Source: Cognatundibacterium griseum
Lineage (GTDB): Bacteria > Pseudomonadota > Gammaproteobacteria > Burkholderiales > Burkholderiaceae_D
Length of the DNA: 64,000 nucleotides
Assembly: GCF_014284195.1 (NCBI RefSeq)
Contig: NZ_JACOGC010000002.1
Coordinates: 682,001-746,000 of the forward strand
Reading direction: 5' to 3'
Position numbers and translations under genes: made by a program. A model generated the notes under the pieces. That model was not told the DNA's origin, ran no database searches, and saw only the letters and a list, made by a program, of their open reading frames with translations. Positions 48,843 to 59,047 of this stretch are shown here, one piece after another (position 1 is the stretch's first letter; every line of letters starts with the position of its first letter).

Positions 48843-49159
48843 TTTTGTTTCTTTTATTTTAACTATTTGAGCTATAGGATGAGCTGCATGCCCGCAGATG
48901 TTGGTAGCGGGTTACTCGGAGCTGAGGCACATAAAGCTGGAATTATAGTCGAGGAACCGTACTCTTGCCTGTGGTGTCCTACTTTCGACTTGAGAAAACA
49001 TCTGAATTTATAGTAGAATAGATGGTTAGCTTGTGGTTGATGTTTAATTTGCTCAAGTTAATTCATTTTTTATTAATCGAATCCGGTCGAAAAGGGTGTC
49101 TGACTGAAATTAATCAGGAAGATCACTGGCTGGATTCAAGACCTAACCCTGGAGTTATT
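48843..49159. other. Divergent map/rpsB regulatory region
   Basis: 317 bases with no real gene. Spurious extension of the rpsB frame upstream to 49022 can be ignored. It holds a candidate rpsB promoter (48990-49019) and a leader of roughly 130 bases before the rpsB start. A leader that long fits the autoregulated rpsB mRNAs known in other proteobacteria, but I could not prove an S2-binding structure. Confidence 0.6.
48990..49019 (+). promoter_or_regulatory. Candidate rpsB promoter
   Basis: TTGAGA (48990-48995) and TAGAAT (49014-49019) with an 18-base spacer form a fair sigma-70 promoter. Transcription would start near 49026 and give a leader of about 134 bases. Confidence 0.5.
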
Positions 49160-49906
49160 ATGTCTGTAACAATGCGTGAAATGCTGGAAGCTGGTGTGCA
49201 CTTTGGTCACCAAACCCGTTTTTGGAATCCAAAAATGGCACCGTTCATTTTCGGTCACCGCAACAAGATTCATATCGTTAACCTGGAAAAGACATTGTCT
49301 ATGTACCAGGAAGCGATGAAGTACATTCGTCAGTTGTCTGCTAATCGCGGCACAGTCCTGCTGGTTGGTACTAAGCGTCAGTCCCGCGATATCATCGCTG
49401 CTGAAGCGCAACGCGCTGGCATGCCATTCGTTGATCAGCGCTGGTTGGGCGGTATGCTGACTAACTTCAAAACAGTCAAAACATCGATCAAGCGTCTGAA
49501 AGACATGGAAGTGGCGATCGAAGACGGCTCTGTTGAAAAGCTGTCTAAAAAAGAAGCGCTGATGTTCCAGCGCGAAATGATCAAGCTGCAAAAATCCATC
49601 GGTGGTATCAAGGATATGGGCGGCATTCCTGATGCAATCTTCGTAGTTGACGTTGGTTACCACAAGGGCGCAATCACTGAAGCGGCCAAGCTGGGTATTC
49701 CTGTGATCGGCGTGGTTGATACTAACCACTCCCCGGAAGGCGTCACTTATGTTATCCCTGGTAACGATGACTCTTCCAAAGCGATTGCTCTGTATGCACG
49801 CGGTGTTGCAGATGCGATTCTGGAAGGTCGCGCAAATGCAGTCAATGAAGTTCTGGAAGCAGTAAAGCCAGGCTCTGACGAATTTGTGGAAGTTGAGCAA
49901 GCGTAA
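49160..49906 (+). CDS. rpsB: 30S ribosomal protein S2
   Basis: A 248-residue S2. [20 protein letters not shown] is the universal bacterial N-terminus and fixes the start at 49160, with GGAG five bases upstream. [15 protein letters not shown] and [20 protein letters not shown] are further family landmarks. It assembles late onto the 30S subunit. It begins the rpsB-tsf cluster; a hairpin with a T-run lies between it and tsf. Confidence 0.98.
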   Translation: MSVTMREMLEAGVHFGHQTRFWNPKMAPFIFGHRNKIHIVNLEKTLSMYQEAMKYIRQLSANRGTVLLVGTKRQSRDIIAAEAQRAGMPFVDQRWLGGMLTNFKTVKTSIKRLKDMEVAIEDGSVEKLSKKEALMFQREMIKLQKSIGGIKDMGGIPDAIFVVDVGYHKGAITEAAKLGIPVIGVVDTNHSPEGVTYVIPGNDDSSKAIALYARGVADAILEGRANAVNEVLEAVKPGSDEFVEVEQA

Positions 49907-49924
49907 TCTTGTTGAAGTAACTCA

Positions 49925-49985
49925 CCCGGCTTGCTGACGCGAGCCGGGAATGAAAAATGGGGCAACTGTGGTCGCCCTTTTTTTT
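49925..49985 (+). terminator. Hairpins and T-run between rpsB and tsf
   Basis: CCCGGCT/AGCCGGG (49925-49931 and 49942-49948) is followed by GGGC/GCCC (about 49960-49977) and eight Ts. tsf has no obvious promoter of its own in the remaining 50 bases, so this is probably a partial (read-through) terminator, as reported for E. coli rpsB-tsf. Confidence 0.7.
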
Positions 49986-50037
49986 AAACTAAATTTGATG
50001 ATCGGTGCCTGAGGCACTACTGAATTAGGAGAATGAC

Positions 50038-50919
50038 ATGGCAGCGATTACAGCAGCAATGGTTGGCGCGTTGCGCGCAAAGACGGATGCGCCAATGATG
50101 GAATGCAAAAAAGCTTTGACGGAAGCTGATGGTGATATGGATCGTGCAGAAGAAATTCTGCGTGTGAAACTGGGTAGCAAGGCATCTAAAGCTTCTTCCC
50201 GTATTACTGCAGAAGGCGTGGTTGCTTCTCATATCGCTGGTAATGTTGGCGCGCTGATCGAAGTTAATTGCGAAACCGATTTCGTGACCAAAAATGATGA
50301 TTTCATCGCTCTGGCTAACGCCTGTGCAAAACTGGTTGCTGAACACAATCCGGCTGACGTCGCTGCTTTGGGTGCGTTGCCACTCGAAGGTAAGACGGTT
50401 GAGGAAGTGCGTGCTGCATTGGTTGGTAAGATTGGTGAAAATATGTCTTTCCGCCGTTTTGCCCGTTTCGAAACACCGGCAAAACTGACGTCTTATCTGC
50501 ACGGCACACGTATTGGCGTGATCGTGGAATTTGATGGTGCTGATGAGCAGGTTGGTAAAGATGTGGCAATGCACATCGCAGCGATGAAACCGGTTTCCCT
50601 GTCGACAGAACAGGTTCCTGTCGAACTGATCGAAAAAGAGCGTTCTGTTGCGGAGCAAAAAGCGGCTGAATCCGGTAAGCCAGCTGATATCGCAGCAAAG
50701 ATGGTTGAAGGCTCTGTGCAAAAATTCCTGAAAGAAGTTTCTTTGCTGAATCAACCTTTCGTTAAAAACGATAAACAGACTGTTGAGCAGATGCTGAAAG
50801 CATGCAATACGTCTGTTAAGGCGTTCACGATGTTTGTTGTTGGTGAAGGCATCGAAAAGAAAGTGGATGATTTCGCAGCAGAAGTGGCAGCTCAGGTGGC
50901 TGCAGCAAAACAAGCGTAA
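50038..50919 (+). CDS. tsf: Elongation factor Ts
   Basis: A 293-residue EF-Ts, the GDP-GTP exchange factor of EF-Tu. It has the N-terminal UBA-like domain with [20 protein letters not shown], the core [10 protein letters not shown] motif near residue 81 that inserts into EF-Tu, and two further subdomains. TTAGGAGAATGAC precedes the ATG. It lies 131 bases after rpsB and ends 16 bases before a perfect terminator. Length is as expected (E. coli 283). Confidence 0.98.
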   Translation: MAAITAAMVGALRAKTDAPMMECKKALTEADGDMDRAEEILRVKLGSKASKASSRITAEGVVASHIAGNVGALIEVNCETDFVTKNDDFIALANACAKLVAEHNPADVAALGALPLEGKTVEEVRAALVGKIGENMSFRRFARFETPAKLTSYLHGTRIGVIVEFDGADEQVGKDVAMHIAAMKPVSLSTEQVPVELIEKERSVAEQKAAESGKPADIAAKMVEGSVQKFLKEVSLLNQPFVKNDKQTVEQMLKACNTSVKAFTMFVVGEGIEKKVDDFAAEVAAQVAAAKQA

Positions 50920-50934
50920 TCAGGCGTAACAGAA

Positions 50935-50959
50935 AACGGGCCGAAAGGCCCGTTTTTTT
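50935..50959 (+). terminator. Rho-independent terminator after tsf
   Basis: AACGGGCC (50935-50942) and GGCCCGTT (50947-50954) enclose a GAAA tetraloop and are followed by Ts to 50959. A strong terminator. Confidence 0.92.
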
Positions 50960-51078
50960 AAGGTGCTTACTAAACAGCAGGAAATGAAGTTTTATTCGAT
51001 TTGTGTAATTGGTGCAGATTGCACAGATCAAATGATTTTTTGTTTTACTAATTTTAATTTTCCAGAAGGAGTCCTGTC

Positions 51079-51795
51079 ATGACAAAACCTGCTTACAAGC
51101 GTGTGCTCTTGAAGCTCTCTGGCGAAGCCCTGATGGGTGATGATCCGTTTGGCATTAACCGCGCCACGATTGAGCGTATGGTTGCGGATGTGGCTGAGAT
51201 ATCCCGCCTTGGTGTTGAGCTGGCCATTGTGATCGGTGGCGGTAATATATTCCGCGGTGTTGCCCCCGGAGCTCAGGGTATGGATCGTGCAACTGCAGAC
51301 TACATGGGAATGTTGGCAACCGTCATGAATTCACTGGCTCTGGCGGACGCCATGCGCCAGGTTGGCATCACTGCCCGTGTGATGTCTGCAATCGGCATTG
51401 AGCAGGTTGTTGAACCGTATGTCCGCCCCAAGGCACTGCAATACCTGGAAGAAGGAAAGGTTGTTGTGTTTGCGGCAGGGACGGGTAATCCTTTCTTTAC
51501 GACTGATACGGCCGCTGCATTACGCGGCTCGGAAATCGGCGCTGAAATTGTGCTCAAAGCGACCAAGGTGGATGGGGTCTACACAGCAGATCCCAAAAAA
51601 GATCTGAATGCGACCCGCTTTAGCACAATCTCTTTTGACGAGGCTATTTCCCGCCATTTGCAGGTAATGGATGCAACCGCGTTTGCCTTGTGCAGGGATC
51701 AGAAGCTTCCAATTAAAGTATTTTCAATCGTGAAGCCGGGTGCGCTGAAGAATGTCATTATGGGGGCAGACGAGGGAACCTTAGTCCACGTATAA
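51079..51795 (+). CDS. pyrH: UMP kinase
   Basis: A 238-residue amino-acid-kinase-fold enzyme that converts UMP to [19 protein letters not shown] at the start and [20 protein letters not shown] are the phosphate-binding glycine loops. [20 protein letters not shown] and [14 protein letters not shown] complete the signature. AGAAGGAGT lies ahead of the ATG. It sits between tsf (after a terminator, so a promoter is expected in the 120-base A/T-rich gap) and frr, the standard order. Confidence 0.98.
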   Translation: MTKPAYKRVLLKLSGEALMGDDPFGINRATIERMVADVAEISRLGVELAIVIGGGNIFRGVAPGAQGMDRATADYMGMLATVMNSLALADAMRQVGITARVMSAIGIEQVVEPYVRPKALQYLEEGKVVVFAAGTGNPFFTTDTAAALRGSEIGAEIVLKATKVDGVYTADPKKDLNATRFSTISFDEAISRHLQVMDATAFALCRDQKLPIKVFSIVKPGALKNVIMGADEGTLVHV

Positions 51796-51878
51796 TGCAG
51801 CCTTTCCGATTGGATGAGTTGATTTTGATAAGATTTTTTGGCGCATAGAATGCCCAGAATGATGTACAGGAGGACAGT

Positions 51879-52439
51879 ATGACCGTAGCAGAAATTAAAA
51901 AAAACAGTGATCAGCGCATGCAGAAGTCGATTGAGACTCTGAGGGCTGATCTGGCAAAAGTCCGGACAGGCCGCGCGCACACCGGTATTTTGGATCATGT
52001 GATGGTGGATTATTACGGTTCGCCGACCAATCTGAGCCAGGTGGCAAACCTGACTTTGATTGATGCCCGTACCATCGGTGTGCAGCCGTGGGAAAAAAAG
52101 ATGTTGAGCGTCATTGAGAAAGCGATCCGTGATTCCGACCTCGGTCTTAATCCTTCCAGTCAGGGAGACATGATTCGTGTTCCTACGCCGCCGCTGACTG
52201 AGGAGCGCCGTAAAGAAATGGTGAAACTGGTCAAGACCGAGGGCGAGGGGGCCAAGATTGCTATCCGCAATATTCGTCGCGATGCCAATGAGTCGCTGAA
52301 GAAAATGTTGAAGGATAAAGAGTGTTCAGAAGATGATGAGCGCCGCGCGCAGGATGATATCCAGAAATTGACCGACAAATTTGTTGCCGAAGTGGACAAA
52401 TTACTGGCTGAGAAAGAAAAAGAAGTATTGACGGTATAA
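51879..52439 (+). CDS. frr: Ribosome recycling factor
   Basis: A 186-residue RRF that splits post-termination ribosomes with EF-G. The protein has the expected two-domain layout: helices starting [20 protein letters not shown], the beta domain ([19 protein letters not shown]), then the closing helices ([20 protein letters not shown]). A strong ACAGGAGGACAGT lies just before the ATG. Spacing from pyrH is 83 bases. A hairpin terminator follows where uppS would normally begin. Confidence 0.98.
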   Translation: MTVAEIKKNSDQRMQKSIETLRADLAKVRTGRAHTGILDHVMVDYYGSPTNLSQVANLTLIDARTIGVQPWEKKMLSVIEKAIRDSDLGLNPSSQGDMIRVPTPPLTEERRKEMVKLVKTEGEGAKIAIRNIRRDANESLKKMLKDKECSEDDERRAQDDIQKLTDKFVAEVDKLLAEKEKEVLTV

Positions 52440-52681
52440 GCCCTTGCGTACCGCATCGCTTCATGAGTCAGGCGATCAGAAATAAAAAACAACCGTTCCT
52501 GTCCGCACATGTTTTCAGCATGGCGGGTACGAACGGTGATTTTTTGTCGGCTGGCGGGTCACTGGGATTTAAGCTTCTTTTTTAGTGTCATTATATTGGC
52601 CGATTATTGATTTTTAATCCCGGAATGCCGGGAGCCGGGTTTTCTATCCTGTTCCGGAAAATAATTTTTTGAAAGTAGCTG
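52440..52681. other. frr-cdsA gap where uppS is usually found
   Basis: Only 242 bases separate frr and cdsA. No frame in this stretch codes for an undecaprenyl diphosphate synthase or an obvious fragment of one. It holds the frr terminator and a T-rich segment that may carry a promoter for cdsA. Confidence 0.75.
52492..52545 (+). terminator. Hairpin terminator after frr
   Basis: CCGTTC (52493-52498) pairs with GAACGG (52531-52536), with further partial pairing of CCGCACATG and CATGGCGG inside, and TTTTTT follows. It lies 50 bases after frr. Confidence 0.7.
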
Positions 52682-53497
52682 ATGTTAAAAACCCGCGTCA
52701 TTACCGCATTGGTACTGCTTGGCATCTTGTTGCCGGTGCTGTATTCGGCCAACTATATTGCTTTCTCGTTCGTTGCTGTTTTGTTTTTCGGAGCGGCAAT
52801 CTGGGAGTGTCAGCGTTTATTTAAAAAACCTGCGCCTGTTGTTATGTCGGTGCTGTGGACCGGTTTCTTTGGTTTTTTATTATTTCATCTGGAAAGTTTT
52901 TCGACCCTGCTGCTATTTGCCCTATGCGTGGCATTTTGGGCGTTGCGTCTTACCCCGCTGTTACTTAAGGGCTTGCCGGATTTTGGTTTTTCAAATGGCA
53001 TATTGAGCACGCTGTATGGCATCAGCATATTCGGATGTTTCATCGCAATGGCTGTATTGTTCCGGATGTCTCCGTTGTATCTGCTGTCGGTGATGTGTAT
53101 CGTCTGGATTGCTGATATTGCTGCCTATTTTGCCGGTAAAGCTTTCGGGAAACGCAAATTGGCACCTTCTATTTCTCCGGGGAAATCCTGGGAGGGTGCA
53201 ATTGGCGGCTGGTGCGCAGTTCTTGTCTTGTCTGCGATTTCGACACAAATTCCACAATTACAGGATACATTCGCCAGTCAGATATGGTTGCGCAAAGGCT
53301 GGATCATGCTTGCTGCCGTGATGACTTTACTTTGCGCCGCAAGCGTCATTGGTGATTTGTTCGAATCTCTTTTGAAGCGCCGGGTCGGAATGAAAGACAG
53401 CAGCCAGCTTTTGCCCGGTCACGGCGGAGTGTTGGACAGGATTGACGCTCTGATACCGGTACTGCCTCTCGCAGTATTGCTGGAAATGTGGCATTAA
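52682..53497 (+). CDS. cdsA: Phosphatidate cytidylyltransferase (CDP-diglyceride synthase)
   Basis: A 271-residue inner-membrane enzyme making CDP-diacylglycerol from CTP and phosphatidate, the precursor of all phospholipids. It has about seven or eight hydrophobic segments. The C-terminal signature is intact: [20 protein letters not shown], followed by [15 protein letters not shown]. The preceding [20 protein letters not shown] and SPGKSWEG are also typical. The ATG gives [20 protein letters not shown]. It begins the cdsA-dxr-rseP-bamA run. dxr starts 29 bases after its stop. Confidence 0.97.
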   Translation: MLKTRVITALVLLGILLPVLYSANYIAFSFVAVLFFGAAIWECQRLFKKPAPVVMSVLWTGFFGFLLFHLESFSTLLLFALCVAFWALRLTPLLLKGLPDFGFSNGILSTLYGISIFGCFIAMAVLFRMSPLYLLSVMCIVWIADIAAYFAGKAFGKRKLAPSISPGKSWEGAIGGWCAVLVLSAISTQIPQLQDTFASQIWLRKGWIMLAAVMTLLCAASVIGDLFESLLKRRVGMKDSSQLLPGHGGVLDRIDALIPVLPLAVLLEMWH

Positions 53498-53526
53498 TCG
53501 TAAAAATAAGAGCAGTGAGCATAGAG

Positions 53527-54705
53527 ATGACGCAGCGTGTTTGTATTTTGGGATCGACAGGGTCGATCGGTGTTTCCACTCTGGATGTCATTGGCCGGCA
53601 TCCGGAGCGTTATAGTATTTATGCGCTGACCGCGCATACACAGGTAGAGAAACTGGCGCAGCAATGCCGGGGATATCGTCCAGAGGTAGTTGTGGTGGGG
53701 ACGGCTGAAGCGGCCGATGCGCTGCACAAACTGTTGGCCGGGACTGAAGCTGGTCGTGTACAGATCATGCATGGTCCTGAGGCATTGTGCGAGGTAGCCT
53801 CTGCATCAGGATGCGACACGGTCATGGCGGCAATTGTTGGTGCTGCAGGTTTGCCTGCATCCTTAGCGGCCGCGAGGGCAGGTAAAAAGGTTTTACTGGC
53901 AAATAAGGAAGCACTCGTGATGTCAGGCGCGCTGTTCATGGATGCGATAAAAGCCAGCGGTGCTGTATTGCTGCCTATCGACAGTGAGCATAATGCGATT
54001 TTCCAGTGTCTCCCAGAGAATTACGATGGCCAGATGGCGCAGCGCGGGGTGCGTAAAATTTTACTGACTGCATCTGGTGGCCCTTTCCTGAAACGGGATA
54101 TTGCCAGTCTGGACAAGGTGACGCCTGAAGAGGCGATTGCACATCCTAACTGGGTGATGGGCAAAAAAATATCGATTGACTCTGCCACGATGATGAACAA
54201 AGGGCTGGAAGTTATCGAGGCGCACTGGCTATTTTCTGCACCTGCAGAGTCGATTGAGGTAGTGATTCATCCGCAAAGCGTGATTCATTCCATGGTGTCT
54301 TATGCGGATGGCTCGGTTTTGGCGCAACTGGGAAATCCGGATATGCGCACACCAATCGCTTATGGTCTGGCCTATCCTGAACGGATTGATTCTGGCGTCA
54401 GCCCGCTTGACCTGATTAAGGTGGGGCAGCTGAATTTTAAAGCGCCAGATTTTCAGCGTTTCCCGTGTCTGGATCTTGCTTATCAGGCACTCGGGGCTGG
54501 TCGCTCTGCGCCAACGATATTGAACGCAAGTAATGAAGTTGCTGTCCAAGCGTTTTTAGATGGAAAAATTGGTTTTCGTATGATTGATCAGATTATTGAA
54601 CGATGCCTGAATCAGATTGAAATCGATTCGGCACATGATATCGAAAGTATTCTGGCTGCCGATGCCCGTACCCGGCTTGTAGCCAGCGACCTCATCGCAT
54701 CATGA
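53527..54705 (+). CDS. dxr: 1-deoxy-D-xylulose 5-phosphate reductoisomerase
   Basis: A 392-residue NADPH enzyme, second step of the MEP isoprenoid pathway. The NADPH site is [17 protein letters not shown] at the start. [34 protein letters not shown] and [20 protein letters not shown] are the metal and substrate motifs. The ATG at 53527 (MTQRVCILG) is chosen. An earlier ATG at 53488 would add 13 residues and overlap cdsA. It overlaps rseP by four bases (ATGA). Confidence 0.97.
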   Translation: MTQRVCILGSTGSIGVSTLDVIGRHPERYSIYALTAHTQVEKLAQQCRGYRPEVVVVGTAEAADALHKLLAGTEAGRVQIMHGPEALCEVASASGCDTVMAAIVGAAGLPASLAAARAGKKVLLANKEALVMSGALFMDAIKASGAVLLPIDSEHNAIFQCLPENYDGQMAQRGVRKILLTASGGPFLKRDIASLDKVTPEEAIAHPNWVMGKKISIDSATMMNKGLEVIEAHWLFSAPAESIEVVIHPQSVIHSMVSYADGSVLAQLGNPDMRTPIAYGLAYPERIDSGVSPLDLIKVGQLNFKAPDFQRFPCLDLAYQALGAGRSAPTILNASNEVAVQAFLDGKIGFRMIDQIIERCLNQIEIDSAHDIESILAADARTRLVASDLIAS

Positions 54706-56072
54706 CACTGATACAGACCATCGTTGCCTTCATGGTGGCAATCGGTACCCTGGTTACCATTCATGAGTTCGGTCATTATCTGGCGGCGCGCTTGTGCGGT
54801 GTCAAAGTGCTGCGGTTTTCTGTCGGAATGGGAAAAATCATTTATTCGAGGAAACTGGGTAAAGATCAGACCGAATGGGCGATTTCCATGCTCCCTCTTG
54901 GCGGCTATGTGAAAATGCTGGATGTCCGGGAGCAGGGGGGCGTGCCGATTGCTCCCGCCGATATGGCGCGGGAATTTTGTAGTCAATCGGTATGGAGGCG
55001 CATCATCATCGTTGCTGCTGGTCCGGTGGCTAATTTTTTGCTGGCAATTTTTCTCTACACGGTTTTATTCGTACATGGCATTCCTGAACCGGTTGCCAAA
55101 ATACGTGTTCCATCTGCCGATTCGGTTGCCTACCATGCGGGTTTGCGGCAGGGCGATCTGATTCAACGCATTAATGGGCAGTCTGTGCGTAGCTGGAATG
55201 ATGTCCACTGGATTCTGATGCAACGCGGTCTCGAAAAAAAGGATGCTGAAATTGCGGTCAGCCGACAGATCATCGACGACAATCACAGTATTTCTGGTGA
55301 ACGAATAGTCACGCTGCCACTCACTCATCTGAGTAATCAGGATTTGGAAGGTGATTTTCTGACCCAGTTAGGTTTTTCCGTTCAGCGGCCACCAGCAGTA
55401 TTGGGACAGATCCTGCCTGATGGCCCCGCACAGGCGGCCGGTCTGAAGCAGGGGGACGTCATATCGCAGATCAATAATCGTCCGGTGCTTGATGGTCTCG
55501 CTTTGACGGAAATAATCAATGCCTCTGCCGGGATGAAATTAAAATTGCATGTATTGCGGCAGGCTCAGGAATTGGATATCGATGCGACCCCGGTTGTCGA
55601 TACGGTAAATGGTAAAACAATCGGACGTCTGAAAGTGCAGCTTACGCTGACGCCAGAAATGCTGACCGTGCGCAGTACTTTGGCTGAAGCTATTGCTCAA
55701 AGTGCGCAAAAGACGTTTGATACCAGTATTTTGAGCCTGAAAATGCTGGGCAAAATGGTGACTGGTGAGGCGTCCTTAAAAAATATCACCGGCCCCCTGA
55801 CCATCGCAGACTATGCCGGTCAGACATCCCGCTCCGGGTGGATCAGTTTTCTCAGTTTTCTGGCATTGATCAGTATCAGTCTGGGTGTCATGAATTTGCT
55901 CCCCGTTCCGGTGTTAGATGGCGGCCATTTGTTGTATTATTCGCTGGAAGTTTTGACTGGCAAACCGGTATCTGAACGTTTTAGTGCAATGGCGCAACGG
56001 GCAGGCATTGCGTTATTAATGGCGATCATGGCTATCGCTTTTTTTAATGACATCGCAAGACTGATGTCATAA
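54702..56072 (+). CDS. rseP: RseP site-2 protease
   Basis: A 456-residue intramembrane zinc protease. HEFGH near residue 22 is the HExxH metal site in the first membrane helix. Two PDZ domains lie in the periplasm (about 115-200 and 220-300). The LDG motif is in [16 protein letters not shown] near residue 400. The family cleaves anti-sigma factor RseA to release sigma-E and degrades signal peptides. The start overlaps the dxr stop, so it is translationally coupled. bamA follows after 69 bases. Length equals E. coli RseP (450). Confidence 0.97.
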   Translation: MTLIQTIVAFMVAIGTLVTIHEFGHYLAARLCGVKVLRFSVGMGKIIYSRKLGKDQTEWAISMLPLGGYVKMLDVREQGGVPIAPADMAREFCSQSVWRRIIIVAAGPVANFLLAIFLYTVLFVHGIPEPVAKIRVPSADSVAYHAGLRQGDLIQRINGQSVRSWNDVHWILMQRGLEKKDAEIAVSRQIIDDNHSISGERIVTLPLTHLSNQDLEGDFLTQLGFSVQRPPAVLGQILPDGPAQAAGLKQGDVISQINNRPVLDGLALTEIINASAGMKLKLHVLRQAQELDIDATPVVDTVNGKTIGRLKVQLTLTPEMLTVRSTLAEAIAQSAQKTFDTSILSLKMLGKMVTGEASLKNITGPLTIADYAGQTSRSGWISFLSFLALISISLGVMNLLPVPVLDGGHLLYYSLEVLTGKPVSERFSAMAQRAGIALLMAIMAIAFFNDIARLMS

Positions 56073-56141
56073 TAGCCGGTTTAATGATAAAGACTCATTT
56101 CAGATAGCATAATTGAGAGTATTGAAAGAACTGTACACCCA

Positions 56142-58493
56142 ATGAAATTACATATTGAGCGATTCACTTTGCCAAATTTCCCCCTTCGTTCCATCGCATT
56201 GGCCGCATTCGCAGTCTGCTCCGGCAGTGCCTTTGCCATTCAGCCATTTACAGTCAAGGATATTCGTGTCGAAGGTTTGCAAAGGACGGAAGCCGGCACT
56301 GTATTCAGCTATCTGCCCGTGAAAGTGGGTGAGGTTTTTGATGATGCAAAAAGTACGGCTGCGATCAAATCCTTGTATGCAACAGGTTTTTTCAAGGATA
56401 TCCAGATTGAAGAACAGAACGGAGTTCTGGTTGTATTACTGGATGAGCGTCCAACGATTGCAGGTGTTGAATTTACCGGCACAAAAGAATTCGAAAAAGA
56501 CGCGCTGGTTAAAGCGCTGAAAGATATCGGTATTGGTGAGTCCAGAATTTTCGATAAGGCGACTGTTGACCGCGCTGAGCAGGAGCTGAAGCGACAGTAC
56601 TTGTCCAAAGGTTTGTACGGGATGCAGATCACCACAACAATCACGCCGATTGAACGCAATCGCGTGAAAGTGACTTTTGCGGTGAATGAAGGTGAGATTG
56701 CCCGTATTGCGCAGATTAATATTATCGGAAACAAGGCTTTTTCAGATAGCGAGCTGCGTGACCTGATGGCATTGAATACGCCAACCTGGTTCTCCTGGTA
56801 CACCAAAGCTGACCAGTATTCCAAACAAAAATTATCAGGCGATATTGAAACGCTGCGTTCGTTTTATCAGAACCGCGGTTATCTGGAAATGCAGATTCTG
56901 TCTACCCAGATCTCGATCACTCCGGATAAAAAAGATATATACATCACCATCAATCTGACCGAGGGTGATAAATACACGATTTCCGACATCAAGCTTGAGG
57001 GCGACATGTATGGGCGCGAAGATGAGTTGAAATCGTTAATGTTGTTAAAGAAGGGGGATATTTACAATGCCGCCCGTCTGACCGAGAGCACTAAACGGAT
57101 TTCTGAGCGCATGGGGAATTTTGGTTACGCTTTTGCGAATGTGAATGCTAATCCGATTCTGGATAAAGAAAAGAAAGAAGTGGCGTTCACCGTTTTCGTT
57201 GATGGTGGAAAACGGGTTTATGTCCGGCGCATCAATCTGGCTGGTAATACCCGTACGCGGGATGAAGTAATCCGCCGTGAATTCCGTCAGTTTGAGAGCT
57301 CCTGGTATGACGGTGAGAAAATCAAAGCGTCCAGAGACCGTGTGGAGCGTCTTGGTTATTTTGGTGACGTAAAACTTGAGACGCCGGAAGTGGCCACCAG
57401 TACGGATCAGGTGGACGTGAATTTGTCGGTCACAGAAAAACCGACCGGTAATCTGACTTTTGGTGCAGGCTACTCCAGCGCGGAACGATTGACGCTGACA
57501 GGCGCTATCCAGCAGGCTAACGCTTTTGGCAGCGGTGATACCATTGGTCTTGAAATCAATACCAGCCGCCAGTACCGCACGGTTGCTCTGGCGCATACTG
57601 ACCCATATTTCACGGATGACGGCATTAGCCGCAGCGTAGAAGCTTATCTGAGAACAACACGTCCGATTATTGGCAGTATCGGTGATTACCGGGTACAGAC
57701 GACCGGTGCTAACCTGCGTTTTGGCGTCCCATTCTCAGAGGTGGATACCGTATTCTTTGGCCAGGGTTTTGAACGGACAAAAGTAGAAACTTATATTACA
57801 GGTAGTCCGCAGGCTTATTTGCGCTACGTTGCTGCCTATGGTGACGGTGTCAAAGATCCTACTGATCCTTACTATGGCGTGGGAACTGCGACAACGAATT
57901 CGTTCCCGATGACAGTCGCCTGGCAGCGCGATAGCCGCGACAGTGTCCTGACGCCGACGATTGGCCGTTATCAGCGCGCCAATCTGGAGTTGGCCGCGAT
58001 TGGTAATTTCAAATACTACCGCGCTATTTACAATGCTCAGTATTTCAAGCCTATTTACCGCTCAGTAACACTGGCTTTAAACGGCGAATTTGATTACGGT
58101 CATGGAATTGGCAGTAAGCCATACCCGATTTTCAAGAACTTCTATGCTGGTGGTATCGGTTCTGTGCGTGGCTATGAGCCTTCATCGCTGGGTACAAAAG
58201 ACCCATATGGCAATGCGACCGGCGGCGCCAGCCGGGTTCTGGGTAATGTAGAATTACAGATTCCTTTCCCTGGCGCAGATAAATCTTTGCGCTGGTTCAC
58301 TTTCCTGGATGGTGGCCAGGTATTTGATGAAGGACAGAAAATGCGTTGGAGCGACCTGCGTTTCGGCGCCGGTATCGGTATCAGCTGGATATCTCCTGTA
58401 GGGCCGCTGAAGCTCAGTTTTGGTCGTGCGCTGAATGCAAAACCGGATGATAAGAAGCAAGCCTTCCAGTTCCAGATGGGTACGGGTTTTTAA
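56142..58493 (+). CDS. bamA: Outer membrane protein assembly factor BamA
   Basis: A 783-residue Omp85 protein. An N-terminal signal peptide (to about residue 30, cut near GSAFA) precedes five POTRA domains (about 33-420, beginning IQPFTVKDIRVEGLQR). A 16-strand barrel follows. The barrel carries NFYAGGIGSVRGYEPSSLG, the L6 loop VRGY/F signature, and ends in an aromatic Phe (FQFQMGTGF) recognised by the Bam machinery. It inserts beta-barrel proteins into the outer membrane. It stands in the usual place between rseP and skp. Confidence 0.98.
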   Translation: MKLHIERFTLPNFPLRSIALAAFAVCSGSAFAIQPFTVKDIRVEGLQRTEAGTVFSYLPVKVGEVFDDAKSTAAIKSLYATGFFKDIQIEEQNGVLVVLLDERPTIAGVEFTGTKEFEKDALVKALKDIGIGESRIFDKATVDRAEQELKRQYLSKGLYGMQITTTITPIERNRVKVTFAVNEGEIARIAQINIIGNKAFSDSELRDLMALNTPTWFSWYTKADQYSKQKLSGDIETLRSFYQNRGYLEMQILSTQISITPDKKDIYITINLTEGDKYTISDIKLEGDMYGREDELKSLMLLKKGDIYNAARLTESTKRISERMGNFGYAFANVNANPILDKEKKEVAFTVFVDGGKRVYVRRINLAGNTRTRDEVIRREFRQFESSWYDGEKIKASRDRVERLGYFGDVKLETPEVATSTDQVDVNLSVTEKPTGNLTFGAGYSSAERLTLTGAIQQANAFGSGDTIGLEINTSRQYRTVALAHTDPYFTDDGISRSVEAYLRTTRPIIGSIGDYRVQTTGANLRFGVPFSEVDTVFFGQGFERTKVETYITGSPQAYLRYVAAYGDGVKDPTDPYYGVGTATTNSFPMTVAWQRDSRDSVLTPTIGRYQRANLELAAIGNFKYYRAIYNAQYFKPIYRSVTLALNGEFDYGHGIGSKPYPIFKNFYAGGIGSVRGYEPSSLGTKDPYGNATGGASRVLGNVELQIPFPGADKSLRWFTFLDGGQVFDEGQKMRWSDLRFGAGIGISWISPVGPLKLSFGRALNAKPDDKKQAFQFQMGTGF

Positions 58494-58525
58494 TTAGTTT
58501 TGCCATAGAGGTTACGGAGATTATT

Positions 58526-59044
58526 TTGAGTCAGCATATTACCCCGTTCAAATTGTTGCAGCGTCTGGTGATTTGTGCGGCCTGCTTTGTGGGTTTATCT
58601 CAGGCGCAAGCACAGGATTCCAGAATCGCGATTTTTGATTCACAGCGTGTTATCCGCGAATCTGCACCGGCAAAAGCCGCAGAGGCGAAGATTGAACAGG
58701 AATTTTCCAAGCGTGGTAAAGAGTTGCAGGATCTTGCAACCCGTATCAAAGCGATGGCTGAAAAACTGGACAAAGATTCTCCTGTCCTGTCTGAGTCGGA
58801 AAGAATCAAGCGGCAGCGTGAGCTGGCTGATCTGGATCAGGACTTCAAACGCAAACAGCGGATTTTTAATGAAGATCTGAATCAGCGGAAAAACGAAGAA
58901 ATCGCTGCACTGGTCGACAGAGCGTATAAAGTTGTGAAGCAAATTGCAGAAACAGAAAAATACGACATCGTTCTGCAGGATGCTGTTTATTTTAATCCTC
59001 GCGTTGATATTACCGACAAGGTTCTTAAAGCACTCGCCAAGTAA
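58526..59044 (+). CDS. skp: Periplasmic chaperone Skp/OmpH
   Basis: A 172-residue OmpH-family chaperone that guards unfolded outer-membrane proteins in the periplasm. The start is a TTG at 58526 with CGGAGA six bases upstream. It gives the signal peptide MSQHITPFKLLQRLVICAAC, ending SQAQA before QDSRIAIFDSQRVIRE. The mature part is a long charged coiled coil, as in Skp, with a conserved C-terminal strand (KYDIVLQDAVYFNPRVDIT). It is placed between bamA (32-base gap) and lpxD (3-base gap). It is slightly longer than E. coli Skp (161). Confidence 0.95.
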   Translation: MSQHITPFKLLQRLVICAACFVGLSQAQAQDSRIAIFDSQRVIRESAPAKAAEAKIEQEFSKRGKELQDLATRIKAMAEKLDKDSPVLSESERIKRQRELADLDQDFKRKQRIFNEDLNQRKNEEIAALVDRAYKVVKQIAETEKYDIVLQDAVYFNPRVDITDKVLKALAK

Positions 59045-59047
59045 GCC

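Noticed and set aside
49022-49159. N-terminal extension of S2 from an upstream ATG
   Set aside because: S2 begins universally at the MSVTMREML-type start, which has a binding site; the upstream part is leader.
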